Part shown: one piece after another, positions 14,741 to 21,569 of the stretch
Layout of the letters: every line of letters starts with the position of its first letter
How positions within the stretch are numbered: the first letter of the stretch is position 1
IMG/VR virus record: IMGVR_UViG_3300025383_000039
Location: 1-47,433 of that record
Length of the DNA stretch: 47,433 nt
Origin: a virus
Strand: one strand, 5' to 3'
The notes under the pieces: generated by a model
Told to the model about the DNA's origin: nothing
Database searches by the model: none
What the model saw: only the letters and a program-made list of their open reading frames with translations
Translations under genes and position numbers: made by a program

Positions 14741-15195
14741 CAATATCTTATGAAGAATTGATGAACAGAAAACCTACACTGATGGATAAGATTATTAACC
14801 CAATCTATCGTTTATTTAATAGTTTAAGACCTGCACGTTTGTTTAATAAGTTTATTAAATACCCATATCAAAGAATAACACGGGGATTTAGCGATCAAGA
14901 TGCATGGAGTGGGGATAGCTACCTAGCACGACAGATTGCTGGAATTTTAAGATGGCACATTAAAAACTCTCATGGTGTAGGCCATCCGTATGCTAATCTT
15001 GAAACAACAGTTGATGAAGCAGCATATTTTAGGGATTTAGATTATGAAAAATATGCCAAAATGTTTGATGAATTAAGTCGTAATGGTCTTGCTATAAATA
15101 AAAAATGGCAAAAAGATTATGGCGGGTTGACAGAAAAGCAATACAAGGATACAATGAAATGGTTCGCAAACATCTATCCAGGATTGTGGGATTAA
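14737..15195 (+). CDS. Conserved-looking phage hypothetical (RGFSDQDAW family)
   Basis: 152 residues from GTG 14737, chosen because it overlaps the previous stop (GTGA) and has AGGA upstream; the longer TTG start at 14710 is less likely. RGFSDQDAWSGD and the following helical segment resemble a hypothetical family seen in many phages near nucleotide metabolism genes. Function unknown. Confidence 0.7.
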   Translation: MTISYEELMNRKPTLMDKIINPIYRLFNSLRPARLFNKFIKYPYQRITRGFSDQDAWSGDSYLARQIAGILRWHIKNSHGVGHPYANLETTVDEAAYFRDLDYEKYAKMFDELSRNGLAINKKWQKDYGGLTEKQYKDTMKWFANIYPGLWD

Positions 15196-15450
15196 ATGAG
15201 CAAGAAATCTAAACCCTTATACCGTATTGTCGTAGAGCCAGGAGGCGGTCATGGTCAATACCCAAAGTATGAAAAGTTTTGGCATATTGAAAAATGGGAT
15301 GACAAGCATAAGCGTTACTTTAGTCATGGGAATGGTGGCTTAGCATTTACCAAATTGGGTATGTGGCGGGCTATTAGAAAAGAACTAAAAAGAATTAATG
15401 CTGGCTACACAGTACAGCATTTTACTATTAATGGGGTAAGAATTGATTAG
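15196..15450 (+). CDS. Hypothetical basic protein
   Basis: 84 residues, basic and rich in aromatics (YRIVVEPGGGHGQYPKYEKFWHIEKW). The ATG follows the preceding stop without a gap; the stop overlaps the dUTPase TTG start by 8 nt. No family is recognised. Confidence 0.65.
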   Translation: MSKKSKPLYRIVVEPGGGHGQYPKYEKFWHIEKWDDKHKRYFSHGNGGLAFTKLGMWRAIRKELKRINAGYTVQHFTINGVRID

Positions 15451-15871
15451 TGTTAATGTAAAGAGATTAAACAGTTCAGCTAAGATACCAACATATGCAC
15501 ACATCGGTGATGCTGGAGCAGATTTATATGCGTCAGAAGATGGTGTCCTATTAGCTGGTATGGGTGGTACAGTACCTACTGGCATTGCCATGGAAATCCC
15601 AGAGGGCTATGTGGGTTACATTAACCCACGATCAGGGCTGGCTACCAAAGGTATTACAGTTGTTAATGCTCCAGGAACTATTGACTCTGGCTACCGTGGC
15701 GAAATCAAAGTAATTATGATTAATCATTCTCAGCAAGATTACAAGATTTTAGCAGGAGACAAGATTGCACAGATGGTGTTTCATAAGTACCACGAGGTAT
15801 TCTTTGAGCCAGTTGATGAACTTGCATTAGGTTCTCGTGGAGATAAAGGCTTCGGAAGTAGTGGAAAATGA
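15443..15871 (+). CDS. dut: Trimeric dUTPase
   Basis: 142 residues with all five trimeric dUTPase motifs in order: DAGADLY (23-29), NPRSGLA (61-67), NAPGTIDSGYRGEI (75-88), AGDKIAQMV (104-112) and RGDKGFGSSG (132-141). It converts dUTP to dUMP, keeping uracil out of DNA and feeding dTMP synthesis; it pairs functionally with the ribonucleotide reductase. The start is TTG, overlapping the previous gene. Confidence 0.95.
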   Translation: MISVNVKRLNSSAKIPTYAHIGDAGADLYASEDGVLLAGMGGTVPTGIAMEIPEGYVGYINPRSGLATKGITVVNAPGTIDSGYRGEIKVIMINHSQQDYKILAGDKIAQMVFHKYHEVFFEPVDELALGSRGDKGFGSSGK

Positions 15872-15894
15872 ATGAGGCGAAAACAGGAGGGCAA

Positions 15895-16080
15895 ATGAGC
15901 GAAAAACAGGAAGCAACTTTAAATGATGGCGAAAATGTCATTCCTTTTAGTAAGTCGCAAATGCGACGGATAGCAAAGGAAACAAGCCATGATATTGATG
16001 AAATTACCGATGAAGACTTTCAGGTATTTCTCAATGCACTATTTGGTAAATACAAGGGACCAGGATGGAATCCAGAATGA
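15895..16080 (+). CDS. Hypothetical acidic protein
   Basis: 61 residues from ATG 15895, preferred for the strong GGAGGG site at 15886-15891; an alternative ATG at 15868 overlaps the dUTPase stop. An acidic helical centre (SHDIDEITDEDFQVFLNALFGKY) dominates. It overlaps the next gene by 4 nt. No family is recognised. Confidence 0.65.
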   Translation: MSEKQEATLNDGENVIPFSKSQMRRIAKETSHDIDEITDEDFQVFLNALFGKYKGPGWNPE

Positions 16081-16247
16081 GAAAGAATAACAAGCAAGTG
16101 GCCCAACGTGGCCTAAAGCGTGATGCTAAGAACAAGGCCAGAAAGAAGCGGGCCGAAGCTAAGTATGCCTTTAATGACATGGTATCCAAGGTAAAGACGA
16201 TGCAGCAATCACTGGAGCAAGCAGGATTATTAAAGGAGAGAAAGTGA
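16077..16247 (+). CDS. Highly basic helical protein
   Basis: 56 residues; the first 25 are strongly basic (KNNKQVAQRGLKRDAKNKARKK) and the rest forms a coiled-coil-like helix. Nucleic-acid binding is possible from charge alone. ATGA overlaps on both sides; an in-frame ATG at 16065 is an alternative start. Confidence 0.6.
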   Translation: MRKNNKQVAQRGLKRDAKNKARKKRAEAKYAFNDMVSKVKTMQQSLEQAGLLKERK

Positions 16248-16612
16248 CCATACTCTATCTATCTTATATCGGTATCTTGACAGCCATTATTCTCGGCGGT
16301 ATTTATTATTATGAGGGTAAGATTGATAATCTTAAATTAGCGATATTTGATTACAAAAGAGCATTAAATCTATCAAAGAATAATGATCACTATACATTCT
16401 TGCAGCTTCGGAATAAGCAATTAAAGAATGATATAAGAGATTTATCTTACGCAAATGATCATCTTCAGGCTGAAAATAAGAGACTTCGTAAAGATAATAA
16501 TGAACTATTAAATGGCGGGGGATTGATGCAATATGAGTCTAGCGTATGGAACAATGCTCAATGGCAATCTAATTCAGAATACATTCAAGAGGATATAGAC
16601 TTTGAGCAATAA
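16244..16612 (+). CDS. Membrane-anchored coiled-coil protein
   Basis: 122 residues from GTG 16244 (AAGGAG upstream, GTGA overlap). An N-terminal membrane segment (residues 4-22) is followed by a long coiled coil (about 27-90, LQLRNKQLKNDIRDLSYAN) and an acidic, Gln/Asn-rich tail. The layout resembles an i-spanin, but an actinobacterial host has no outer membrane, so a structural or anchoring role is more likely. Confidence 0.65.
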   Translation: MTILYLSYIGILTAIILGGIYYYEGKIDNLKLAIFDYKRALNLSKNNDHYTFLQLRNKQLKNDIRDLSYANDHLQAENKRLRKDNNELLNGGGLMQYESSVWNNAQWQSNSEYIQEDIDFEQ

Positions 16613-16694
16613 TCAAGAAGACTGCAAGCATAAATGGATGCTGGTAGCACAGGATATTAAGTGCGAATGGTGTGGCAAAATATGGCGGGCTTAG
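16602..16694 (+). CDS. Tiny zinc-finger protein (TTG start)
   Basis: 30 residues with C8, H10 and C21-x2-C24 (CEWCGKIW), a common phage micro zinc finger. TTG at 16602 overlaps the preceding stop, with AGAGGATA about 7 nt upstream; the 3' end overlaps the methyltransferase gene. Confidence 0.5.
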   Translation: MSNNQEDCKHKWMLVAQDIKCEWCGKIWRA

Positions 16695-17404
16695 GAAAAG
16701 TATACACCCTAGGTAAGCATATAGGTAATATAGAAGATACCAACCCTAGAATCAAAGATGCTATTTTAGATTGCGATGTCATATTTGCTAAGAATGATGA
16801 ACTATTCCTACAATTTTGTAAGGATTTAGGCATTGAATACAATGGCTTAGTTATCCATAATGATCCTGGTATCCTATACCCAGAGGATGAATCTAACCAT
16901 GAAAAGGCTGTAGCCTATCTTCAAGAGGGTAAAAACATAGGAATTATTACAGATGTAGGAACTCCTGTAATGGAGGATGCTGGCGGACTTATATTTAGAA
17001 CAGCAAGAGCTATAGGTATTCAGCCTATAATCATTCCTGGATTGAACTCTAATTTTATAGCTTTACAACATGCGACGGGGCTGGGATTTAGAAAATTCCA
17101 TCTAGACGCTAGACTATCCTATAATAAAGATATAAGAGTAAAAGAACTAAATGCCTATAAGGATAAAGACTATATGGCTGTACTATATATCTTTGAAGAG
17201 GATCTCTTGGATACACTATGGGATATATACCAAGTATTGCCAGAGATAGAGCATATGTATCTTTGTATGGACTTGACCAAGAGCACAGAAACGATATTTG
17301 TAAATAGTGCATATGGTCTATGGCAAGAACTTACTGCCTATCTTGAAGATAACCCGCCTAAATTTGAATATGAAAATCAAAAATGGTTTGTTCTATGCTT
17401 CTAA
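16682..17404 (+). CDS. RsmI-like SAM-dependent (tetrapyrrole-methylase fold) methyltransferase
   Basis: 240 residues from ATG 16682 (an upstream in-frame ATG exists at 16667). YTLGKHIGNIED, GKNIGIITDVGTPVMEDAGG and IIIPGLNSNFIALQHATGLG correspond to the three signature blocks of RsmI, which 2'-O-methylates C1402 of 16S rRNA. Length is slightly below bacterial RsmI. The phage copy could modify ribosomes or another RNA. It is the last gene of the plus-strand run, before the convergent junction. Confidence 0.8.
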   Translation: MAGLGKVYTLGKHIGNIEDTNPRIKDAILDCDVIFAKNDELFLQFCKDLGIEYNGLVIHNDPGILYPEDESNHEKAVAYLQEGKNIGIITDVGTPVMEDAGGLIFRTARAIGIQPIIIPGLNSNFIALQHATGLGFRKFHLDARLSYNKDIRVKELNAYKDKDYMAVLYIFEEDLLDTLWDIYQVLPEIEHMYLCMDLTKSTETIFVNSAYGLWQELTAYLEDNPPKFEYENQKWFVLCF

Positions 17405-17472
17405 AATGGAGCAAAGTGGAGCATTGTGGAGAATAAATTCAGTAATTAATATTTAAATATCTATTCATTATA

Positions 17473-17488
17473 TGTTTCACGTGAAACC
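17473..17488. promoter_or_regulatory. parS: parS-like centromere site (ParB binding)
   Basis: TGTTTCACGTGAAACC: the 14-bp core GTTTCACGTGAAAC is a perfect match to the bacterial chromosomal parS consensus, which host ParB binds and spreads from. Only the outermost base of the 16-mer departs from consensus. No parA or parB gene is in the window. Confidence 0.82.
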
Positions 17489-17564
17489 TAGGTATAGAGC
17501 ATACCATAATGCCCATCGTAATGTCAATATGGAGCAATATGATAAATATCACATATAAAAATGG

Positions 17565-17580
17565 TGTGATTTTGCTCATA
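17565..17580. promoter_or_regulatory. CRP/GlxR-like palindrome (one mismatch)
   Basis: TGTGA-N6-TCATA, in the parS junction. Confidence 0.5.
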
Positions 17581-17636
17581 TTCTAGACAATTTTGATCTA
17601 AATGTACAATATATTGCACAAATTTAATTAATATTG

Positions 17637-17652
17637 TGTGATTATGATCACA
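17637..17652. promoter_or_regulatory. CRP/GlxR-like palindrome (perfect)
   Basis: TGTGA-TTATGA-TCACA, both half-sites perfect. Confidence 0.65.
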
Positions 17653-17683
17653 TTTTATATATATTTATTTTTTTATACATTTA

Positions 17684-17699
17684 TATGATCAAATTCACA
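17684..17699. promoter_or_regulatory. CRP/GlxR-like palindrome (one mismatch)
   Basis: TATGA-N6-TCACA; third site within 135 bp. Confidence 0.45.
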
Positions 17700-17845
17700 C
17701 CAGGGTGAATTATATATCCTTCGTAATGTCTTACTATATATGGTATAGGTTGTATTTATTGGACCAGTACGAATTCCCGCCCGTTCGTAATGTCCGAAGA
17801 AATTTTGGATCGGGTCGTAATGTCTGAAAAGCTGTTTGACCCCTG

Positions 17846-17880
17846 AAAAAAAGAAAGGCCCGCTGCCGAAGCAGCGGGCT
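17846..17880 (-). terminator. Rho-independent terminator of the minus-strand block
   Basis: Read on the minus strand: 9-bp GC stem (arms 17858-17866 and 17871-17879) closed by a C(UUCG)G tetraloop, then TTTCTTTTTTT. It ends the 20.7-17.9 kb minus-strand transcripts. Confidence 0.92.
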
Positions 17881-17901
17881 AGGATGTATTATTATCCTAT
17901 C

Positions 17902-18201
17902 TCATACAGCAAGGTATTCACCCTTTGATTCAGGTTCTCTACCTACTGGCAATCCCGTCAGGCCCAACTCCTTAAGGGATTCTAACATTGTCTTGCATTG
18001 CTGTTGAACCTCAGCGAGATACAACGGCACGTGCTTTGCGGTACCCATTTGGATAATGTAGTTAACAAAGTACTGCATGAAGGATTCGTTAACATACTTA
18101 GATTCATCTGTCATATGCATTGCTAGCACTGCAGGTGAACATCGAGAATCAGCAAGTATTTGAGCAAGCTTTTTATGTGCACTCTCTTCTAATTTAGCCA
18201 T
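17902..18201 (-). CDS. Hypothetical helical protein
   Basis: 99 residues, mainly helical (KKLAQILADSRCSPAVLAM, YLAEVQQQCKTMLESLKEL). A strong AAGGAGG lies before the ATG. The last gene before the UUCG terminator; overlaps the preceding tiny zinc gene by 8 nt. No family is recognised. Confidence 0.75.
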   Translation of the reverse strand: MAKLEESAHKKLAQILADSRCSPAVLAMHMTDESKYVNESFMQYFVNYIIQMGTAKHVPLYLAEVQQQCKTMLESLKELGLTGLPVGREPESKGEYLAV

Positions 18202-18274
18202 TGTCTTCCTCCTTGCACCTATGTGTTTGCCATATATTTGTTTCTTGATAGATGTCTCCGCACCAATTACACAC
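18194..18274 (-). CDS. Tiny zinc-finger peptide (GTG start)
   Basis: 26 residues with C2-x2-C5 and H18-x-C20. GTG overlaps the preceding stop (GTGTGTAA) and the stop overlaps the next ATG by 8 nt (ATGGCTAA). The tight fit and cysteine pattern support it, but the size makes it uncertain. Confidence 0.45.
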   Translation of the reverse strand: MCNWCGDIYQETNIWQTHRCKEEDNG

Positions 18275-18569
18275 TACCTGACTCCCCGTCCCATTCTACG
18301 ATTAGGTCCTCTGCGGACAGCCAGTTTACTACATCCAACTGCTCTACGTCAAATCCGCCCCAAGTATCTCTCTCAAACTTATCCCACACTGTTTCCAGTG
18401 TGACGCCCTTGGCAGGCACCATATCATATGAGGCGGGGTCATAGGAAATCTCCTCAAACGTATCACGGATGATATCCCACATATACAACCAGGCAATACC
18501 ACCAAACTGATAATCTCTCTTTAAATTATCTAAGTAAGAGTTTGTTAAATAAAACATGCCACCAGCCAT
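18267..18569 (-). CDS. Hypothetical acidic protein
   Basis: 100 residues, acidic and aromatic-rich (YQFGGIAWLYMWDIIRDTF; WDKFERDTWGGFDVEQLDVV). Its ATG shares a base with the upstream stop (TAATG). No family is recognised. Confidence 0.7.
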   Translation of the reverse strand: MAGGMFYLTNSYLDNLKRDYQFGGIAWLYMWDIIRDTFEEISYDPASYDMVPAKGVTLETVWDKFERDTWGGFDVEQLDVVNWLSAEDLIVEWDGESGSV

Positions 18570-18694
18570 TATTCCACCTCATCCAAATATTCTACATAAA
18601 GGGTCTCTCCCTCATATACTTCTACATCTGTAAACTTCTTTAATGCATCCAACCATTTCTCATCACAGATAAAAGTGATTCTATAATTAGTCAT
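18569..18694 (-). CDS. Small acidic hypothetical protein
   Basis: 41 residues. A short beta-alpha-beta pattern (YRITFICDEKWLDALKKF, then VEVYEGETLYVEYLDE). It overlaps the upstream gene by 8 nt (ATGACTAA) and the downstream gene by one base. Confidence 0.6.
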   Translation of the reverse strand: MTNYRITFICDEKWLDALKKFTDVEVYEGETLYVEYLDEVE

Positions 18695-18956
18695 TCTTAA
18701 GTTCCCCCTTTGCAAAAGCAATGGCATATGTCAATGCATATAGTTGTGAGAGTGCTTCGTCCACACCCTCCCAGTACCGTCGTTCCATGCTATCAATGGC
18801 CTCACCTGAAGCCTCTTCGTCTTCAATGGCATTGGCAAGTTCGTTCTGTGCTTGGACCATTAGGACCTTAAGATGTCCGTGCATGATGTCTGCACCGTCC
18901 ATACCTGATTCAACCATACGCTGTAGGTATGGGTCTAACTTTGTTTCATCAGACAT
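18687..18956 (-). CDS. Hypothetical helical protein
   Basis: 89 residues from ATG 18956, preferred because AAGGAG lies 8 nt upstream; longer in-frame starts lack a site. Helical throughout (MVQAQNELANAIEDEEASGEAI; VDEALSQLYALTYAIAFAKG). It overlaps the YubB-like gene by 8 nt (ATGTCTGA). Confidence 0.7.
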   Translation of the reverse strand: MSDETKLDPYLQRMVESGMDGADIMHGHLKVLMVQAQNELANAIEDEEASGEAIDSMERRYWEGVDEALSQLYALTYAIAFAKGELKND

Positions 18957-19656
18957 TTGCATTCTCCTTATGTGTTGGGCAGTTATTGTTTTCTTCGTTT
19001 CCAAAACCACAAGCAGAGCATACCTCATTTTCGCAATCTTCGCAATACTCTAATGTGTCTGTTGAATCACAGTCTCTACACTTGGAATCATATTGACCAT
19101 GGCTAATAACTACACCACGTAAGATTTCCATTTCCCCACCCCAGCCTGTTTCTTCTTCATATGACAAAGTAAACAAAAGGTCGGGATACTGAGATGATAA
19201 TGTAATTAATGCTTGTTCTGGAATTCCCCATGCAGTATTAAAGTTATAATATACAGAAGCAGTCCATTCATCCTCAGTTTCTTCCATATATGTATCTGAA
19301 TCTAATGAATCATTAGGTACAGCAACATCCCATTTAACACCCCAGTTACGGATATTCCAGTTATACCATGAATTATCAGTCTTAGATTTTTCTTGCAAGT
19401 CCGCCCACCAAGTAGGGTCAGATATATCTTTATCTGAACTTACAGGCTGTTGCTTATATGCTTCAAGGTCGGTGGGAGCAATGATGTTTCTAAAACTAAA
19501 TACAGGATTAGAATACTTAGTTTGCTTAATGCCATATGACAAATCACCATTGGCTTCAATATAATCCACAAACGGTGTATTTAATTGGGCTTTCATTTTC
19601 TCTACAGATTCTTTTGGACCTTGTGCAGTTAATCCATTATAGACCCAGTTTGGCAT
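18949..19656 (-). CDS. YubB/Api92-like (DUF1281-type) protein with zinc tail
   Basis: 235 residues. MPNWVYNGLTAQGP, FSFRNIIAPTDLEAY, WYNWNIRNWGVKWDV and WGIPEQALITLSSQYPDL match the ferredoxin-like YubB/Api92 family found on plasmids and phages (function unknown). The last ~45 residues add a cysteine cluster (CRDC, CEDC, CSAC, then C-x-TH), probably a zinc module. It has a promoter through the small gene upstream at 19659-19856. Confidence 0.82.
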   Translation of the reverse strand: MPNWVYNGLTAQGPKESVEKMKAQLNTPFVDYIEANGDLSYGIKQTKYSNPVFSFRNIIAPTDLEAYKQQPVSSDKDISDPTWWADLQEKSKTDNSWYNWNIRNWGVKWDVAVPNDSLDSDTYMEETEDEWTASVYYNFNTAWGIPEQALITLSSQYPDLLFTLSYEEETGWGGEMEILRGVVISHGQYDSKCRDCDSTDTLEYCEDCENEVCSACGFGNEENNNCPTHKENANV

Positions 19657-19658
19657 GA

Positions 19659-19856
19659 TTACCCCTCGTTGATAGCAGGCTTGTAGTTAGAGGTTTCGAC
19701 AGTAAGTTCTGGATAAATCCAAAAGTCAGTGCCGTCATATTGCCACTGACCGACAGGATAGTCGTCAGCAATTTGATTGGCTTGCTCGATAGAGTCAGCC
19801 TTGATGAGCAGGGAATAACGGATAATTTCCTGAGCAGAAACTTCGTAGTATGGCAT
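19659..19856 (-). CDS. DpnD/PcfM-like small protein
   Basis: 65 residues. YEVSAQEIIRYSLLIKADSIEQANQIADDY has the beta-beta-alpha pattern of the DpnD/PcfM-type domain seen in several plasmid and phage proteins. GAAAGGAC lies before the ATG. First gene after the ATGTCAGTG-box promoter at 19884-19907. Confidence 0.65.
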   Translation of the reverse strand: MPYYEVSAQEIIRYSLLIKADSIEQANQIADDYPVGQWQYDGTDFWIYPELTVETSNYKPAINEG

Positions 19857-19883
19857 AATAGTCCTTTCGTTGGGTATGGCTAT

Positions 19884-19907
19884 ATTGTAGCAGGTAGCAC
19901 TGACATT
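19884..19907 (-). promoter_or_regulatory. ATGTCAGTG-box promoter
   Basis: Box at 19898-19907 and -10 TACAAT at 19884-19889, separated by 8 nt. Drives 19659-19856 and downstream genes. Confidence 0.75.
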
Positions 19908-19910
19908 GGG

Positions 19911-20087
19911 CTAATTGGCGGGAATTAGATGAAACGTATAATTTTCACCTATATTAGTACACCAATTATGAGCTTGGATCATGTTATCAAAATCTATTAT
20001 AAATTGTCCAGATTCATCATAAATCTCAAACATATTTATCCCGCCTGGTGAGACAGAATAATCAACTTCGTAAATATCTAATGTCAT
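19911..20087 (-). CDS. Small hypothetical protein, leaderless
   Basis: 58 residues. No ribosome site, but the ATG lies exactly 6 nt after a -10 TAGAAT with an 18-nt-spaced -35 (TTGACT), so leaderless translation is likely. Mixed alpha-beta (LDIYEVDYSVS, MFEIYDESGQFIIDFDN). No family is recognised. Confidence 0.6.
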   Translation of the reverse strand: MTLDIYEVDYSVSPGGINMFEIYDESGQFIIDFDNMIQAHNWCTNIGENYTFHLIPAN

Positions 20088-20093
20088 GAGGTC

Positions 20094-20123
20094 ATTCTAT
20101 CATTTCGTAAAGGAAAAAGTCAA
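20094..20123 (-). promoter_or_regulatory. Promoter TTGACT-18-TAGAAT, leaderless start
   Basis: -35 at 20118-20123, -10 at 20094-20099; +1 coincides with ATG 20087. Confidence 0.7.
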
Positions 20124-20143
20124 GCGTTCGTAAGGGTCGTAAA

Positions 20144-20159
20144 TGTGATTATTATCATA
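20144..20159. promoter_or_regulatory. CRP/GlxR-like palindrome (one mismatch)
   Basis: TGTGA-N6-TCATA, upstream of the 20094-20123 promoter; overlaps the first ATATGTCC repeat. Confidence 0.5.
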
Positions 20160-20183
20160 TGTCCAATATGTCCAATATGTCCG
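20157..20183. repeat. Three tandem 9-bp repeats ATATGTCCA
   Basis: Units start at 20157, 20166 and 20175 (the last ends in G). Similar ATGTCC words recur at 23336-23386 and, inverted, at 27306-27375. Confidence 0.7.
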
Positions 20184-20214
20184 TTTACCAGTGCAAATGC
20201 CGCACTTTGTCAAG

Positions 20215-20225
20215 TGCGACACGCA
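20215..20225. promoter_or_regulatory. GGCGACACGCC-type palindrome (TGCGACACGCA)
   Basis: Variant with compensating outer bases, so the dyad is preserved. Confidence 0.5.
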
Positions 20226-20227
20226 AT

Positions 20228-20392
20228 TTATTCTCCCCAGTAATGAATAATAGTTTGCATAGTCTGATGCAAATTACAATCACAATCTCCACCGTTCATA
20301 TTTTCCATGAACTCAAAGTGTCCTAGATTATCTTCATAGATCGCTGTCACCAACTCATCTATGGTGTATGGTTTGAAATCTGTGGAGGTCAT
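20228..20392 (-). CDS. Small hypothetical protein
   Basis: 54 residues: helical with a short cysteine/histidine run (GGDCDCNLHQ). ATGA overlap with the upstream gene supports it. No family is recognised. Confidence 0.6.
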   Translation of the reverse strand: MTSTDFKPYTIDELVTAIYEDNLGHFEFMENMNGGDCDCNLHQTMQTIIHYWGE

Positions 20393-20736
20393 ACTAAGAC
20401 CCCCACGAAATCAGTAAATGCAAATTGCATACTACCAACTGTAACCATGTGATTATTAAAGTTGATTTCTTTATACTCAAACTGCTCTTCTGCATCAACT
20501 GTGCTACTGATATAAATACCATAGCCTGTTTCACTATCCCGACCATGCTTAGTTAGCTGGTCAATGATAATGCGAACCGCATATGGTACATCACCCATAT
20601 TGATACGAGGCATAGCAGCCTTCATTGCATTTTGCATAATTGCAACAGAGTCATCACCGTCCCAGTGGGCATAAACATTTATGTTTTGCTCAGGGTTATC
20701 GGTAGTGACGATTGTGTAATTTGTTCTTGCTCCCAT
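20389..20736 (-). CDS. Hypothetical phage protein
   Basis: 115 residues. GARTNYTIVTTDNPEQNINVYAHWDGDD resembles the N-terminus of a small phage family found in actinophages (NY...Y-x-HWDG). Function unknown. It is preceded by the tiny membrane ORF at 20736-20792, whose stop shares a base with this ATG. Confidence 0.7.
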   Translation of the reverse strand: MGARTNYTIVTTDNPEQNINVYAHWDGDDSVAIMQNAMKAAMPRINMGDVPYAVRIIIDQLTKHGRDSETGYGIYISSTVDAEEQFEYKEINFNNHMVTVGSMQFAFTDFVGVLV

Positions 20737-20792
20737 TAAATACTTCCTAACAGTAGTACGACTATGATGATGATTGCTAATATGAACGCCAT
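20736..20792 (-). CDS. 18-residue hydrophobic micropeptide
   Basis: MAFILAIIIIVVLLLGSI, almost entirely membrane-compatible. GATAGGAT lies upstream, and its stop is fused to the next ATG (TAATG). Either a tiny membrane protein or a coupling leader. Confidence 0.4.
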   Translation of the reverse strand: MAFILAIIIIVVLLLGSI

Positions 20793-20812
20793 TGAGGTAT
20801 CCTATCAGATAG

Positions 20813-20839
20813 AGGGCGGGAAATCAAATCTCCCGCCCT
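20813..20839 (-). terminator. Probable terminator hairpin
   Basis: 9-bp perfect stem (AGGGCGGGA, arms 20813-20821 and 20831-20839) 13 nt after the stop of the 138-residue gene; the following T-run is weak. Confidence 0.55.
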
Positions 20840-20851
20840 ATGTTTATTAGA

Positions 20852-21268
20852 TTAGAGGTACTTAGCGATAGACTTCATTGTAGAAGCATTTACAGTTTCC
20901 TCATCTGTCATCTTTAGGATAGACAAGGCATTAGTAATTTCCTCCACCATCTCGTTGTATGAGTGGCGATGGATTTGCTCAAAGTTACGCTCAGGCTGAG
21001 CAGGGAAATCTGTTCCCTTTGTATCAACATCAAAGTCAATGTTGAGAGAGTTATTCCAACTGCGATAGTTAGTGCGGAAGTTAGTTGCCTTGTCAAAGTT
21101 TGCCAAAGCATACTCAGTTAGTTTTGTATTCCACGCCTTTAGTTCCTGCTGGAACTGTGCCTCTAGTTGGTCTTGATTTGTGTAATCATTGTTGATTTTA
21201 GTCAATTTAGCCTCTAGTGCGTTGATTACTTTAGGGGTTGCTACCTTTACTGTAATTGCTCGTGCCAT
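20852..21268 (-). CDS. Hypothetical helical phage protein
   Basis: 138 residues. Coiled-coil-like N-terminal helices (VINALEAKLTKINND, LEAQFQQELKAWNTKL) precede a mixed C-terminal half. GGAAAA lies before the ATG. No named family is recognised; similar proteins occur in actinophage early regions. A terminator-like hairpin follows. Confidence 0.75.
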   Translation of the reverse strand: MARAITVKVATPKVINALEAKLTKINNDYTNQDQLEAQFQQELKAWNTKLTEYALANFDKATNFRTNYRSWNNSLNIDFDVDTKGTDFPAQPERNFEQIHRHSYNEMVEEITNALSILKMTDEETVNASTMKSIAKYL

Positions 21269-21351
21269 TTATAGTTTTCCTTTTCTTTTGTTGGGTTGGA
21301 TTGGGGTGGTGGTTTTTACAGAACCACCAAACTGTTTCCCGAATTGGAAAG

Positions 21352-21507
21352 TTACTTGCTAACCTTCACACCATTTCGGAGTGCTGTGAGGCTGGTATTA
21401 TCTACGAACTTGCCGTTCTTGCGGAGAACGATACGCTCTGAAATACCATATCGGGTTTCCCACTTCTCTAGGTATGGGATTGTCTTTGCCTTTGTCTTTT
21501 TAGCCAT
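21352..21507 (-). CDS. Small basic protein
   Basis: 51 residues: a basic N-terminus (MAKKTKAKT) and WETRYGISERIVLRKNGKFVDNTSL, resembling a minimal DNA- or RNA-binding fold. Driven by the ATGTCAGTG-box promoter at 21546-21569. GGAAAAAAAT lies upstream of the ATG. Confidence 0.65.
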   Translation of the reverse strand: MAKKTKAKTIPYLEKWETRYGISERIVLRKNGKFVDNTSLTALRNGVKVSK

Positions 21508-21545
21508 TTGATTTTTTTCCTTTGTTCGGGTTGTTGTTATGGTTT

Positions 21546-21569
21546 ATTATAGCACCCACCACTGACATT
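21546..21569 (-). promoter_or_regulatory. ATGTCAGTG-box promoter (TGC-TATAAT)
   Basis: Box 21560-21569, -10 at 21546-21551, 8-nt gap. The box overlaps the stop of the upstream gene and sits in a CCACT-N6-AGTGG inverted repeat. Confidence 0.8.

Larger units (their letters stand above)
17517..17824 (+). repeat. Four direct repeats CGTAATGTC
   Basis: Copies at 17517-17525, 17722-17730, 17786-17794 and 17816-17824, all in the same orientation. The core AATGTC is shared with the minus-strand promoter boxes; the first copy is also followed, at the same 8-nt distance, by TATGAT (17538-17543). Confidence 0.75.
17405..17845. other. Non-coding convergent junction / candidate control region
   Basis: About 440 bp, AT-rich, no credible ORF. 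It holds a parS core, four CGTAATGTC repeats, three CRP-like palindromes and GGAGCA repeats (17407-17431). Because genes converge here, this density of sites is not explained by promoters of adjacent genes. Confidence 0.7.

Noticed and set aside
16244-16612. i-spanin
   Set aside because: Layout fits, but there is no o-spanin partner, no lysis cassette nearby, and the predicted host lacks an outer membrane.
17405-17845. Attachment site (attP) in the parS junction
   Set aside because: No integrase gene and no tRNA-like or core repeat is visible near it; the sites are better explained by protein binding.
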